A stretch of 64,000 nucleotides of DNA from Eledone cirrhosa (GCA_964016885.1 OZ024749.1:20924751-20988750), one strand, 5' to 3'; positions 1 through 10,671 are shown, numbered from the stretch's first letter. Numbers and translations are program-made. The notes: generated from the letters alone by a model not told the origin.

Positions 1-147
1 ACCACTACACACAAGCAACTCTCGTTAGTCTTAGTTTAGTGAACAGCAAGAGAGGAGGAGAAGGCGAAAGCTGTGGTGGTGGTGGTGTCGTTGACGGGGT
101 GTGGTAGTGATAGTGGTGGTGGGAGAGAGAGAGAAAAGAAATCGACT

Positions 148-270
148 ATGCCACTGGCTACAATATTGAACAGCAGCAGCTGTAACATTTCTGCTGCTGG
201 CGATGGTGGTGGAGCTGACGTTACCGCTGCTGGTGACGATGGTACACAATACAATTGCTATATTTGCATG
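148..270 (+). CDS. Possible first coding exon, unrecognised
   Basis: An ATG at 148 opens a frame beginning MPLATILNSSSC, followed by a Gly/Ala/Asp-rich stretch and then QYNCYICM. The frame stays open to 498, but from 299 it only encodes a (CT)n microsatellite, so any real exon would end earlier, for example at the ATG|GTAGAG donor-like site near 270. The upstream 147 bases are purine- and GGT-rich and could be 5' UTR. I do not recognise the protein and see no partner exon in the window. A chance open frame in trinucleotide-rich DNA is equally likely. Confidence 0.15.
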
Positions 271-895
271 GTAGAGAAACCCGACTTTCTCCCACCCTAT
301 CTCTCTCTCTCTCTCTCTCTCTCTCCAAGCATACAGAGGCTGCTAACAACAACAACAACCACTACCAATGGCCTGCCTATAGATTTTTCAAGTGCTCGCC
401 TATTGAAAAATAGTGACAATGGAGTTTTTAAAGCTGAGAACAAGACGGAACCCGTCCTGGAGGAGAAAGAAAAAAACTTGGTTTGGGTGTTAGTCTGAGG
501 ATAAGAGTGTGTTTGATAGAAGCAACTGGTGGTGGTGTGATGGTGGTCTAAGCGATCGGTCAAGCATACCCGATGCCTGACAATAAGCTAAATATCAAAG
601 GGCAACGGTCGTTTCATTTAGCCATGCATCAAAACATTTCATATTTTAAATTATATATGTATGTACACACGCATGCACGCAAACAGCCATGTGTATGTAT
701 ACAAACACACACGCTTGCAGAAAAATATGTAAAAAGGTTAACATTCAAGGCATCGCATTTCTACACATTTATTGAAAGAAAAGAAAAAAAAGGCGGGAAA
801 TAAAAGCAAGAGGGGAAGGAAAGGTACACTAGGTAGACAGAAAGGTGGAGATGAACATACACTATATATATAGAGAGAGAGAGTTGTAGGAACAG

Positions 896-927
<32 letters not shown>

Positions 928-1720
928 GAGAGAGGAGAAAGAGTAAGGACAGGCAGATAGAGAGAGAACTATAGATAAATAGATAGACAGAAGTGTTGTC
1001 CCATGCGGTAAAGCATTATAAAAACTGTCCACATTCCAGCTTAATATCACACCATGAATAAATAAATAGAGCAAAACATACACACACACACACCATTACA
1101 CAGAAGGGAGCAGGCGTCAGTGGCGACGATGATCATGGTGGTGACAGCAGTGATGGTGATGGTGGCAGAAAGAATCAATTACAACAATTAATAATAACTT
1201 ATTAATGATGTAAACCGATAAAACAATATCGACAGCAATATAACACGGACAATACAGAGAGGGGGGAGGAGGGTGGTGGTGATTATTTTAACTTTGGGGG
1301 AGGTGAGGAAGAGATAGGGGTGTGGTAATGTGGGTGGATGGATTGAGGCTGTTCTAGAACAAATATTAATTGCGAAAAGTAGATGTTAATGAAATAATTA
1401 ACATAATAGAGGGGGGGGGGGCATGAAGCAGTATATTTCAACACCAATTATATATATATCACACACATACATACATACATACATAATAGCTGAAATAACT
1501 TCACTATCATTAACCAGTGTGTGTGTGTGTACTAAACAAGCTCTCTTCCAACAGATTGAGCACAGTTTTCTTTGATCTTTCATCTACGGCTTTCCACCCT
1601 TTAAGCCAAGGAAAGTCGAAATGAACAAACAAGGGGATATAGCATGGAATATATTAGTTTCACGCTTGGGGGAAGAAAAATGATTTACATATTCAACATA
1701 TCGGGCATTTGCCCCATCAT

Positions 1721-1757
<37 letters not shown>

Positions 1758-1968
1758 CATGACTTCATTGTCTGTGTAGATTGAGGTGAGGCGACGGATT
1801 ACAAAGCAAGAGCAAGGAGTGGTAAGGAGTGGTAAGGTGGGAAGGAGTGGGTGCCGAGCGAGATCAATGGACAAGTTAGAGCAGTCACCAAACCTTTTCA
1901 CACTTCGATACCCCTGCATTCGCCGCAGTTTAATGACTAAAACTAGTAAGAGTGTATATACACACACC
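271..1968. other. Non-coding, microsatellite-rich stretch
   Basis: This holds (CT)n at 299-324, (AT)n near 897-921, GATA- and GAGA-type purine runs at 870-980, GGT/GAT-rich sequence near 1110-1340, a G run at 1409-1420, a (CATA)n tract near 1463-1483 and (AT)n at 1724-1755. The open frames here are simple-repeat translations. I see no gene. Confidence 0.7.
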
Positions 1969-1969
1969 G

Positions 1970-1995
1970 CAGTGCATTATTGGTACTTTATTTTG
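1970..1995 (-). mobile_element. SINE family A fragment
   Basis: A short piece matching the GCATTACTGGTACTTTATTTT segment of family A (defined at 2184), directly before the amplified SINE head. It may be a remnant of an older copy. Confidence 0.4.
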
Positions 1996-2003
1996 GGGCG
2001 GTA

Positions 2004-2183
2004 GATTAGCAGTATCGGTGGAGGGTCGGACGCCATGCTAGGGTGGGAGATTGGCAGTATCGGTGGAGGGTCGGACGCCATGCTAGGGTGGGAGATTGGC
2101 AGTATCGGTTGAGGGTCGGACGCCATGCTAGGGTGGGAGATTGGCAGTATCGGTTAAGGGTCGGACGCCATGCTAGGGTGGGA
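2004..2183 (+). repeat. Four tandem 45-bp copies of a SINE head
   Basis: Units start at 2004, 2049, 2094 and 2139, and the fifth (2184) runs on into a full SINE, so the step is exactly 45 bp throughout. Each unit carries GGCAGTATCGG followed by GGGTCGGACGCCATGCT, the tRNA-like 5' end of family A, with a GGGTGGGAGATT linker. Units differ only at a few bases (GGTGGAGG, GGTTGAGG, GGTTAAGG, GGTAGAGG). The amplified part is where the Pol III A box should lie. Confidence 0.85.
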
Positions 2184-2356
2184 GATTGGCAGTATCGGTA
2201 GAGGGTCGGACGCCATGCTTTCCAGCATAGTTACGTCCCTTTACGATCTGAGTTCAAATCCCGCCGAGGTTGACTTTGCCTTTCATCCTTACGGGGTCGA
2301 TAAAATAAAGTACCAGTAATGCACTGGGTTTTTGCTGGCCTTGTGCCTAAAGTAGA
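2184..2356 (+). mobile_element. SINE family A, full copy
   Basis: Family A, about 180 bp, has a tRNA-like head (GGCAGTATCGGTAGAGGG), a B box-like GAGTTCAAATCCC, a body with GGGGTCGATAAAATAAAGTA, and an end reading TTGTGCC..AAGTAGAAACAATT. This fits the tRNA-derived octopus SINEs in the literature (OK/OR1/OR2); which of them it is cannot be settled by eye. It is non-autonomous and encodes no protein. Confidence 0.85.
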
Positions 2357-2360
2357 AACA

Positions 2361-2476
2361 ATTATTGGTACTTTATTTTATCGACCCCCTCCCTGTAAGG
2401 ACGAAAGACGAAATTAACCTCAACGGGATTTGAACTCAGAACGTAAACGGGTGTAACTACATACGATAATACAACG
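2361..2476 (-). mobile_element. SINE family A, truncated, tail-to-tail with 2184
   Basis: Antisense body (TTTATTTTATCGACCCC, GGATTTGAACTCAGAA) begins just after the + copy ends, so the two SINEs lie tail to tail and form an imperfect inverted repeat. The head is lost beyond about 2476. Confidence 0.75.
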
Positions 2477-2660
2477 TTAATAAGTTTCAGTCAAGCGAAC
2501 CGTGGCCAAACTGGGGCAACATATTCAGTGTTCCACGCTATTGCAGGTCTTATACCAAGTGTGTTCCTAGATACAGCAGCACAGTAACCTTTCATATTTA
2601 TAGCAGTAACATTTATGGACACCATGAGTCAGTAAACCCAGCATATCAACCAATGTCACT

Positions 2661-2710
<50 letters not shown>
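2661..2710. repeat. (CA)n microsatellite
   Basis: About 25 uninterrupted CA units, followed by TGTGTATG-type sequence. Confidence 0.95.
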
Positions 2711-2712
<2 letters not shown>

Positions 2713-2763
2713 GTGTATGTATGTGTACATATATTAAAAAATGAATGTCAAACTATATATATA

Positions 2764-2895
2764 TCGTTTGACTTTCGTTTTTCCAGGCTAGCATGGGTTA
2801 GACCAGCTGTCCCGTTGTGAGATAATTAGATCTGGTGACAATGTCCCGCTTATACAGAACTCTTTCTGCGGATGGATGCCCCTCCTAACACCTAC
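2764..2895 (-). mobile_element. SINE family C tail, diverged
   Basis: Family C is recognised by the antisense tail CGTTTAACGTCC...CCATGCTAGCATGGGTTAGAC, then GTCCC and CTGGATGCCC.TCCTAACACC. This copy has GCTAGCATGGGTTAGACC and GGATGCCCCTCCTAACACC. Confidence 0.6.
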
Positions 2896-2965
2896 CTCCC
2901 TCATCTCTCTATATATGCATAGGTGTGTGGGTGGCCTCCGCCAGTAACGACGGCGAGCGTTATAG

Positions 2966-3064
2966 TTGTTCAATTAACGGGACAGCCTGCTCATGAAATC
3001 ATCGTTTAAGTCACTGAGCACCCTTATATAATTCTCAGGGAGATCCAGCGTAACAGTGGAACTC
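2966..3064 (-). mobile_element. SINE family D fragment
   Basis: Carries the family D signature ACAGCCTGCTC, CACTGAGCA, CACCCTTA and TTCTCAGGGAGAT.CAG. Other copies lie at 5226, 26595, 62610 and 63385. Confidence 0.6.
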
Positions 3065-3065
3065 C

Positions 3066-3665
3066 ATGTTCTCCAAGCTGAATAGACAGGGGCAATTAGA
3101 TGTTATATCTAACATCTCAAGTAACCTAACCACCAGCTCCTCTCCCGCCTATACTATTCTTGCTGAGATTATCTTCCCTTCTGTATCTGAGGCAAATTTG
3201 GTTGCTATATCTAACAGTTTGAGTAACCCACCTAGAAGCTCCTATACCCATTGTTCTAGCTGATGGTACTATGTGCATATCTACCTTTTGAGGTACATCT
3301 GGCTATTCGGGCTACTATATCCAACATTCTGAGTAACCCACAAAAGCTCACATTATAGCCCCCCCCCCCCTGCTAATAGTGAACACATGCGTTACTGATG
3401 ATGGCGATGTGTGTCTCCGTTACGTCCTCTATATTTTTATCTATTTCATCTCATATTTCTAATTCCACCTTCTGATGAAGGACTAGTGTCCGAAACGCAA
3501 AATTTCTCTTCCTACGATATTAAGCGATAAACCAATATATTTCTTCACTATATAGTGTTGTTTCCGTTTACCTTTTGCATAGATCTCCACTTTTGAGGAA
3601 AATGTGGTCGCTATATCTAACATGTTGAGTGACCGACCCAACCAAAAGCTTCGCCCCTTCCTATA
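3066..3665. repeat. Imperfect tandem array, about 105-bp unit, with an insertion
   Basis: The phrase GCTATATCTAACA..TTGAGTAACC recurs near 3098, 3203, 3313 and 3608, each time followed by AGCTCCT..CC-type sequence. The first three are about 105-110 bp apart; the fourth is displaced by extra sequence (about 3360-3600) that includes a C run and a GATGAAGGAC...GTCCGAAACG motif. Confidence 0.6.
3472..3500 (+). ncRNA. Hammerhead-like core only (weak)
   Basis: CTGATGA, a GGAC/GTCC hairpin with a TAGT loop, then GAAAC. This matches the conserved hammerhead core, but I could not find a convincing stem I or cleavage triplet. Related, more mutated copies lie at 4818-4845 and 16658-16686 on the minus strand. 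Confidence 0.3.
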
Positions 3666-3669
3666 CACA

Positions 3670-4451
3670 TGTATTCTTTTGTAGCTCAGAATCCTCCCTC
3701 CACACGTGTTGTGATGGCGGTGGAAGGGTTAGTGAGGACGCCATGTTGGTTGGAGATGAAGGTTAAAGAGACATTAATATGAGGGAGTGCACTGGTGGCC
3801 TGAATGATGGTAGTGGTGGTGTGGCACAGACAAGGCTTGGTTGAGGTGTGGTATGGTGACGTGTGAGGGCAATTGGCAATAGCAACATATTCCACCCTAA
3901 CCCCTTACTACCCCCACCATAATCATCAGCACCAGCATCCCGAGCAACCATATTTCACCACTACCACCACCGCTACACTACACAAAATGCTACCAATTAC
4001 AATATCCCCAGCCATCTATGACATTTAAGATAAATTAATCTGTGTGGACCCCTCCCTCCTTCTCTCCCTACACCACAGTCCCATCTCCTTCCCCGGCGCC
4101 CCTGTCGATAGAGCAAAGCAGCACTCAGACATTTTTATATAATTTGGAGAGAGAGAGAGAGAGATGTGTTGACATTTACCGAGTGTTATTTGCTATAAAG
4201 ACAAGGCAGGCAATTAACATAGAATCTCGCCACCATACAGCAATGGGCCATATAAAATATTAACAGCTAGAGAATGAATATATATATATAGAGAGAGAGA
4301 GGACTTAAAGAGAAATACACACACTAAAAAACCCCACGCCATCACTTCATACACACATACATAGAACAAGTCTTTTGGGACATTTTCTACAAACAGACCA
4401 GCCTGGAATATATTAGAGCCATTTCCATGTTAAAGAGAAGCAATTATAGTC

Positions 4452-4453
<2 letters not shown>
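3670..4453. other. No gene seen
   Basis: GGT/CCA trinucleotide-rich sequence with short GA tracts (4145-4165, 4290-4305). Overlapping frames here encode only low-complexity peptides. Confidence 0.6.

Positions 4454-4521
<68 letters not shown>
4454..4521. repeat. (AT)n microsatellite, about 68 bp
   Basis: Pure AT alternation, followed by AT-rich unique sequence up to about 4810. Confidence 0.95.
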
Positions 4522-4524
<3 letters not shown>

Positions 4525-4817
4525 GAATTTATTTGTTATTTTTTCTTCTCCAAATCATTCTAAAACTGATAAACTTTCCATAATATTATAGAAAGGGGAT
4601 AAAATGTAAAAAAAAATTCTTTTTAATGTCAATGCGTTTTATATTATTAAATAAACATTATTGTACATATAGAAATTAGCTACAATTATTTTTTACAATT
4701 TATTTTTCTTCTTCAAGTCATTGTGAATGTTTTTGTACCATTCTAGAAAAAAGTTGTTTTTTTTAAAATAAGATTAGGTAGGAGGAAAAAAAGGATAGAA
4801 CAATTACACAATGTCTT

Positions 4818-4845
4818 AACGTATCCGACATTAGTCCTTCATCGG
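4818..4845 (-). repeat. Dispersed GATGAAGGAC motif, mutated
   Basis: Minus-strand CCGATGAAGGACTAATGTCGG followed by ATACG, a decayed relative of the motif at 3472. Both the U of CUGAUGA and the GAAAC are altered. Confidence 0.4.
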
Positions 4846-4849
4846 AAAA

Positions 4850-5225
4850 GGGTAGAGTTAGGAAAATGGAAAGCTCGAGATAAAATAAAAGTAAGCAAGT
4901 CTGACGTGCGGGAAAGAGTGGTTAAGCAGAGATATTGATGGGGTGTTTGGGCTTATCATTGGTAAAAAAAAAGAAGTTAATGCCGCCTGTCCAAAGCCCG
5001 GAAGCTCATCAAGCTGTGGACCGATTTGGGTGGGGGACTTCATCCATGGCTTGGTTTCCCACCAACTGCATAGCATCCAAGGTACCCGTAGCCAAATTCA
5101 TATTGTAGTAAGCATTCAGGCCATGGCTTGGCTTTGAGGATACCTTCGTCTCTCTCTTTGACCAATTTTGGAGTCCGAAAAAAAAAAAAAAAAAAAGCCA
5201 CTAACCACTGCTCTTCTGATTAAAC
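4850..5225. other. Unclassified sequence with an A run
   Basis: Contains an 18-19 base A run near 5180. Short open frames on both strands (such as one with CGPIWVGDFIHGLVSHQ) show no recognisable domain. Confidence 0.5.
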
Positions 5226-5402
5226 AACTAGACGGAGACACGCCCAGAAGTCCATTCGTCGGATGGACCGTACTTTCATTCAAAGGGGCAGTTTTGAACA
5301 ACAGACTGAATCTCCATGAGAATTACGCTATGAGCACACGTGTCTGTGGAATACTCACTCACCAAACTAAAGACTAGACTGTTCCACAGATCGAGCAATT
5401 AG
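5226..5402 (+). mobile_element. SINE family D, partial
   Basis: Sense copy: TCCATTCGTCGG, CTGAATCTCC.TGAGAATTACG, CACACGTGTCTGTGGAAT and GACTGTTCC. It is the reverse complement of the minus copies at 26595 and 63385. Confidence 0.6.
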
Positions 5403-5439
5403 TGTAGCCAAAGTGAAACCCCCTGGAGTAACATTATCG

Positions 5440-6060
5440 TTAAGACACTGGTTTTTCTTAAAGATTTTTCAAATCATTTTGAAAATAACCAAAAATTTGA
5501 ATGGATTTTATTAATATAACTTTCTTGAAACATCTTAGTAAATAATCATAAATGCAAGTCTTTCGATAAATACCAACACTTTAAAATAAACTGTTTTCCA
5601 TCACAGTAGTTTGGTGACAAAAGGATTTTACATATAAAAATAACTATGGGCCGCGCCCCAACCTGTCGACTGGAACACAAAGTATAACGACTATTGATAA
5701 ATACTTTCGTTGCTATATTTCCAACGAAAGACAATAACCAAGAATTTGGGACATAGATATCAACACTTTAAAAAAATATACTCATTTGGAACCCTTTGCT
5801 AGCAGGGAAACGTTAAATGAGCGTATATTGATTTAGAAGTGCCAGTTTGATAACATGAGGGTTAAAAAAACACAACAAACAAAACAAAATAAAACATGAT
5901 TGTTCATAATAAGCATTGATTAAACACAGAAAAACAAACGGAAATGTTTCAAAATGTTTTCAAACGGGGAAAAAATGCAACACTCCTTTGTATGTTTGGT
6001 AAAGTTGATAAACAGACACCATCAACAACAGGATATGGCACTTGAGGAGGGGACATTATA
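5440..6060. repeat. AT-rich dispersed repeat family F and unclassified sequence
   Basis: Family F is recognised by phrases such as TTTCAAATCATTTTGAAAATAA, CCATATTTCTAATGAAAGACA and CCAAACACCAGCTT. Here two such blocks occur (5455-5530 and 5700-5790). Its class is unknown. Confidence 0.45.
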
Positions 6061-6065
6061 TATAT

Positions 6066-6123
6066 CCTAATCTCTAGGACAAACCTGTATACACACACAC
6101 ACAGGTTTGTCCCGGAGATTGGG
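6066..6123. repeat. Short inverted repeat around a CA tract
   Basis: About 23-nt arms (6066-6088 and 6101-6123; core GACAAACCTGT and ACAGGTTTGTC) flank a 12-nt CA-rich loop. Three mismatches are visible. Confidence 0.7.
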
Positions 6124-6169
6124 ATCTACTCAGACACTAACAATGTGCAATACACTGACAACACAAAAC

Positions 6170-6330
6170 TATACACAAAGTGGTGGGGATGATGGTAGTT
6201 GAAGGATTGGCGGCGGTGGTGACACAAAACTATATACATTAAGGTGGTGGTTGGAGAAAAGAGGTATGTCGGCGGTGACACTAAGACTATACATTAAAGT
6301 GGTGGGGATGGTAACAGTGATGGTCGGCTA
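6170..6330. repeat. GGTGG-rich minisatellite, about 60-bp unit
   Basis: ACACAAAACTATA...GGTGGTGG recurs about three times with heavy divergence. An ORF over it is not credible as a gene. Confidence 0.55.
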
Positions 6331-6718
6331 TATATATATATATCTTAAAACAGCCTGGGTCCTAATCACACACAAACAAACATATTTGCCACTTCACAAA
6401 AGGACGTCGTTTATCCAACTAGCAATATATACATAACACATTTTAAGGTCATCGTCCCTAAAGCAGGAGAGAGAGAGGGGTGGGGGGTTAGTTTTATTTA
6501 AAATGTAGTCGTCCTGAAGCAGATGACCACAATAACAGCTTTCACACACCTCCATCTCCAGAGGCACTTTACCCGATTTTTTAAAACTACTATGTCTAGC
6601 GATCGACTATTTCTCTAACCATTTGGGTTGGGACGACGACATTTTATATTCCAACAGAGCCTTATAAGTCAACCGAAGTGTTTCTATACATAATTCGTCT
6701 TGTCAAATGTTACTTAAA

Positions 6719-6860
6719 GTGTGGGAGAAGAGTATGTAACACTGAAGGTGTGGGAGAGGTGTATTGTAATACTGAAGGTGGGGGAGAGGAGTATTTTAAT
6801 ACTGAAGGTGGGGGAGAGGGGTATGTAATACTGGAAGTGTGGGAGAGGGGTATGTAATAG
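6719..6860. repeat. 29-30-bp minisatellite, 4.8 units
   Basis: Units start at 6719, 6748, 6778, 6808 and 6837, each GTGNGGGAGAGGNGTAT followed by GTAATACTGAAG. Confidence 0.85.
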
Positions 6861-6983
6861 ATTGTTGAACAAAATATTGAAATTTATAACCGACACATAC
6901 TTATGAACCTCATACGTTTTTTGGGGAGCTTTAACGATAGGGACCTCAGTCCTATTATACACAGTAACGGAAAATGAAGTGCT

Positions 6984-7056
6984 CAGTCCAAGAATCGAAC
7001 TCACGATCTTGTGATTGCTTGAGGCCAACACTTAGCCACTAGAGCACATGCCCTCA
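6984..7056 (-). mobile_element. tRNA-like SINE head
   Basis: The minus strand reads GGGCATGTGCTCTAGTGGCTAAGTGTTGG (A box region, split here by no gap but quoted in part), then GTGAGTTCGATTCTTGG (B box). It has no cloverleaf-quality flanks, so it is a SINE head rather than a tRNA gene. Confidence 0.6.
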
Positions 7057-7920
7057 CAATACATTATAGGTGGAGGTGCCCGGTTTAAAAACTTTGTCAA
7101 AGACACACACATTTACAGACGTTTTTAGATATTTTTAGAAGCACCCAATGTCCCTATCTGTTATAAGAGGCAACTAAAAAAAGGTTGGCATCAAGAAGGG
7201 TGTCTGTTTATAAAACACTGACGCCCGCCGCCCAAGTACAGTTTGAGGCGGTTTTGGTACCAAAATCGAAATTTGTACCAATCAGATAGATCGATGAACT
7301 GGAGCACAATTGGGCCTACACCAGTGAACTAGAAATGAACTACGTGGTTTTTACTGGTTACTCTCTCCAGAAAGAACCGGTTTCCAGCCTATATATATAG
7401 AGGGGGGGGGGGGAGTCTCATTACAAGAGTTTGAAACGGCCAAGAGGGAAATATTGCACAATGAAGAAAAAAAAAAGGAGAAAAGTCCACGATTATTATA
7501 CAATGAATTCCATGGCACAACATTTCCTGCAGACAATAAACTGGGGGGGACCCCCCCCCCCACAAGGGATCAACAACGTTTTTATAATGGCTCGTGATTT
7601 AAGAGAGAGAGAGAGAAGAAAAAAAAAGCCGAAATCTTATATTAGCGGTTCTCCATCTTTTTCCCAAGGGTCCTCTTTCACTTAACTAAAATTTCCCAGG
7701 GAACAGCCCCGTCCCCTTCCAGATTGTCACACACTGATAATAAACCGAAAGAGAAATATTTATACTCAGAGAACAATGGATATTCAATAGATAAAATGTG
7801 TGTGTATAATAATATATATACATATATATTGCGTTTTTAACAAAGTACTTGAGATTTTCAACTTAGCTTGCGGTCCTCCAATACTACTTTCACAGGACCT
7901 ATCTGGGAACCATTGCCCTA
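7057..7920. other. No gene seen
   Basis: Unclassified sequence with short homopolymers: a G run at 7401-7413, A runs near 7465 and 7620, and a C run near 7549. Confidence 0.55.
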
Positions 7921-8005
7921 CACACACACACACACACACACACATTATATATATATATATATATATACATACATACATACATACACCCATCATCATCATC
8001 ATCAT
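7921..8005. repeat. Compound microsatellite (CA)n(TA)n(CATA)n(CAT)n
   Basis: Adjacent blocks of four simple repeats. The final (CAT)n block is the antisense (ATG)n tail of the LINE that follows, so the microsatellite probably grew from a retrotransposon tail. Confidence 0.9.
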
Positions 8006-9345
8006 TTTACGTCCGCTTTTCCCTGCTTGCAAGGATTGGATGGGTCCTATTCAGCACAGCATCTCTCCACTTGTTACGGTCCTTCAGCATCTCCTCCGTG
8101 AGTTTCAGCAATCTGAGGTCTGCTCTCACCACCTCCGCCCATGTTTTTCGTGGTCTACCTCTACTGCGTCTTCCTTCTACTGGGATTTCTTGGCACTTTT
8201 TTACACAGCGGTCATCCTCCATGCGCACCACATGTCCATACCATCTCAGCCTTCTCTCCTGCACACCACAACTTATCCCTCTTATACCCAGTTTCTTTCT
8301 CAACTCGTCTATGCTTGGTCGTTCACGCACATTGGCATTGTACATCCAACGGAGCATACTTGCTTCATTTCTCTCCAGCCGTCGCATATCTTCTGCAGTT
8401 GCTGCCCATGTCTCACTACCATGCATCATCGCGCATATCACACATGCATCATATAACTGTCCTTTCGTACGCAGGGAGAAACCCTTCTTTGTCAACTGAG
8501 GAAGCAGCTCCCTAAACTTCTTCCAACCCGTCCTTAGTCTAGATACTATGGTCTCGGAACACTACCCTCATGCTAATCTGATCACCTAGGTACCGGAAAC
8601 TATCAACAACTTCTATAGAACCCACCTGCATTGGAAAAATGTGTATCACTGTGATTACTACTGCCAATTTTCCCTGTACATCTACTGCATACGTAGTTTT
8701 CCCTACTTGTTAGTTTGGCTACTATCCCACTACATCTCTTGTGTACCCAAGATCTGCATTGCGTACATTTTATGGAATTTATGCCAGTTCCTTTCCTACA
8801 TATCGAACATGGCCATTTCCCTGATGGAAACAGGGTATTGTCCTCTCTTCTACTTATCAACACTTGTTTTAGCTATGTTCACTCTCAGTCCTCTTGATTC
8901 CATAACCAGAATTTATTCTCTAGCTCCTCTACTGTTTCTGCTATAAGAACCAGATCATCAGCATAGAGAAGTTCCACGGGCATCCAGTCTTAAACTCCTG
9001 TTATGGCTTGGCGGACTATAATGAACAAGAGCGGGCTGAGGACCGAACCCTGATGTACACCTACTTGTATCTGGAATTCCTCACTAAGCTCCATTCCTAT
9101 TCTCACTTTACTGACAGTACCCCTGGACATAGCTTGCACTGTCCTGACAAGCCATTTCTCTACTCCTAGTTTCCTTAGGGACCACCAGATGACAGATCGG
9201 AGTACCCTATCAAAGGCTTTCTCTAGGTCAACAAAATCTAAGTATAGTGGCTTATTCTTCTCTAAATTGAAATGGTCACAAGCACACCTGAATGACTCAC
9301 ATATATAATTAAAAAAAAACTGCAATGGTCTGACGCCCATAAATG
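7988..9345 (-). mobile_element. Decayed non-LTR retrotransposon (LINE), 3' part
   Basis: The minus strand carries, in order, the reverse transcriptase palm (9340-8950), a cysteine-rich zinc finger (about 8800-8690) and a long conserved C-terminus (8495-8007). It ends in AGGGAAAAGCGGACGTAAAATG plus (ATG)n. The 5' end is lost near 9345, the usual 5' truncation of target-primed retrotransposition. Its last bases match the tails of the SINEs at 9400, 30183, 34563, 38814 and 41699, which makes it the likely partner LINE lineage. The clade was not assigned. Confidence 0.85.
8007..9340 (-). pseudogene. LINE reverse transcriptase, frameshifted
   Basis: RT motif A is visible as FVDLEKAFDRV, motif B as GVHQGSVLSPLLF and motif C as LLYADDLVLIAE (YADD codons at 8965-8954), all in one frame. 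A PHD-like finger follows in that frame: CSICRKG...CTQCRSWVHKRCSGI...CSRC. The C-terminal block (DACVICAMMHGSETWA, RLRWYGHVVRMED, GRPRKTWAEVV) is in another frame and ends at a TAA at 8009-8007. Stops near 8890-8870 and at least one frameshift make it non-functional. The product would have copied LINE RNA into DNA at a nicked target. Confidence 0.85.
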
Positions 9346-9399
9346 TCTTTTACATAGAACATTTGAAGAAGTCTGACTGTGGTCTTCAACATATCTTAC

Positions 9400-9720
9400 A
9401 TCATCATTTTACGTCCGCTCTTCTCTGCTTGCAAGGGTGGGACGGGAACTGATTCTGGCTTGATTTCTACAGCTGGATGCCCTTCCTAACACCAACCTCA
9501 TTTACAGTGAGTGCTGGGTGTTTTTTTGCCATGGCACCTCCACGACCACTTTGCAGTGGAATGCCAGTCCTATCATCTAATTTCTACAACTGAGTAAACT
9601 GGAGCAATGTGAAATAAAGTGTCTTGCTCAAGGAAACAACACATCACCCGGTCCGTGAATTGAACTCACAACCTTTCGATTGCAAGGCCAATGCTCAAAC
9701 CACTTAGCCATGTGCCTTAC
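9400..9720 (-). mobile_element. SINE family B, near full length
   Basis: Antisense copy. It begins with the LINE-type tail (CATTTTACGTCCGCTCTTC, GCTTGCAAGGGTGGGACGGG), then TCTACAGCTGGATGCCC, then a B box as GAATTGAACTCACAACC, and ends with an A-box region, CCACTTAGCCATGTGCC. It is about 320 bp and sits 55 bp from the truncated 5' end of the LINE that has the same tail. Confidence 0.85.
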
Positions 9721-10433
9721 ATATATTTTTTAAAAAATTGAAAAGGCCCTTCTAGGTCCACAAATTTTATCCTACATATAAACATTTTTAAATGGTCTGA
9801 GACCCACATCTGTTGCCAACCTAAGGTCTAGGAGAGAGAGAGAGAGGGGGAGAGAGAGAGATATATGGAAGAAGTCATTACAAGTTGGCAGCAGGTCAGA
9901 AACTTATCAGTTTACCATCTGGAAACATTTGCTATTATTTATTTTAAACAATAGATATTTTCTAAACACAAATGAATTGCAGCTTTTAAACACCAAAAGT
10001 AGTAGTAGTAGTTGCGGTGGTAATAGTGATAGTAGTTGCACTGATGGGAAATTAGCCATGTTTCCCAAGAAAGCCAACAACAACAATAAGAGCAACATTA
10101 GACTATATATTAATAGCTTTTATATTTCTTTATGTTGTTGTCACCACCACCACCCTTTACTTTAAATACAGGGATATATGAGAGATTCCATTGACTACCA
10201 AGACAGATAAAAAGATATACATATTACATGGAGAGAGAGAGAGAGAGAGAAAAGGGGGGTGGGGTGGGGGGTGAAACACCATCACCACCACAGCAAGGGG
10301 AGAGAGGGGTAGGGTTAGATTCCATTGAGAAAAGCTATAAACGTTATGAAGAGGCATTGTTGTCAATATTTAGTTACTAGTGGTGCGGCAACCCCCTCCC
10401 CAATCTTATCAAAGTTATTTGCAGTGGTTTCTT

Positions 10434-10437
<4 letters not shown>
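9721..10437. other. No gene seen
   Basis: AT-rich sequence with (GA)n tracts at 9830-9862 and 10231-10250, and short AGT and CAA trinucleotide runs. Confidence 0.6.

Positions 10438-10513
<76 letters not shown>
10438..10513. repeat. Compound microsatellite (CT)n(TA)n(AC)n
   Basis: (CT) to 10476, (TA) to 10500, (AC) to 10513. Confidence 0.95.
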
Positions 10514-10671
10514 ATAGGCACACTATTAACAAGCATCTATTTACTTATCAGTATACTTATATTGTTCTCTCCACAACTTAAGAAATACTCACAGCCAAGT
10601 GAGCCATTGAGATTATACTGCCTATATTGTTGTTTTCAATTACTTTTGAAACAAAAGAGTTGAGGGGACCA

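Noticed and set aside
6719..6860. CRISPR-like array
   Set aside because: Units are head to tail with no unique spacers, and the window is clearly eukaryotic.
7800..8515. Long + strand frames of 124-218 codons
   Set aside because: They are the antisense shadow of the LINE C-terminus joined to microsatellite translation (His/Thr/Tyr/Ile runs).
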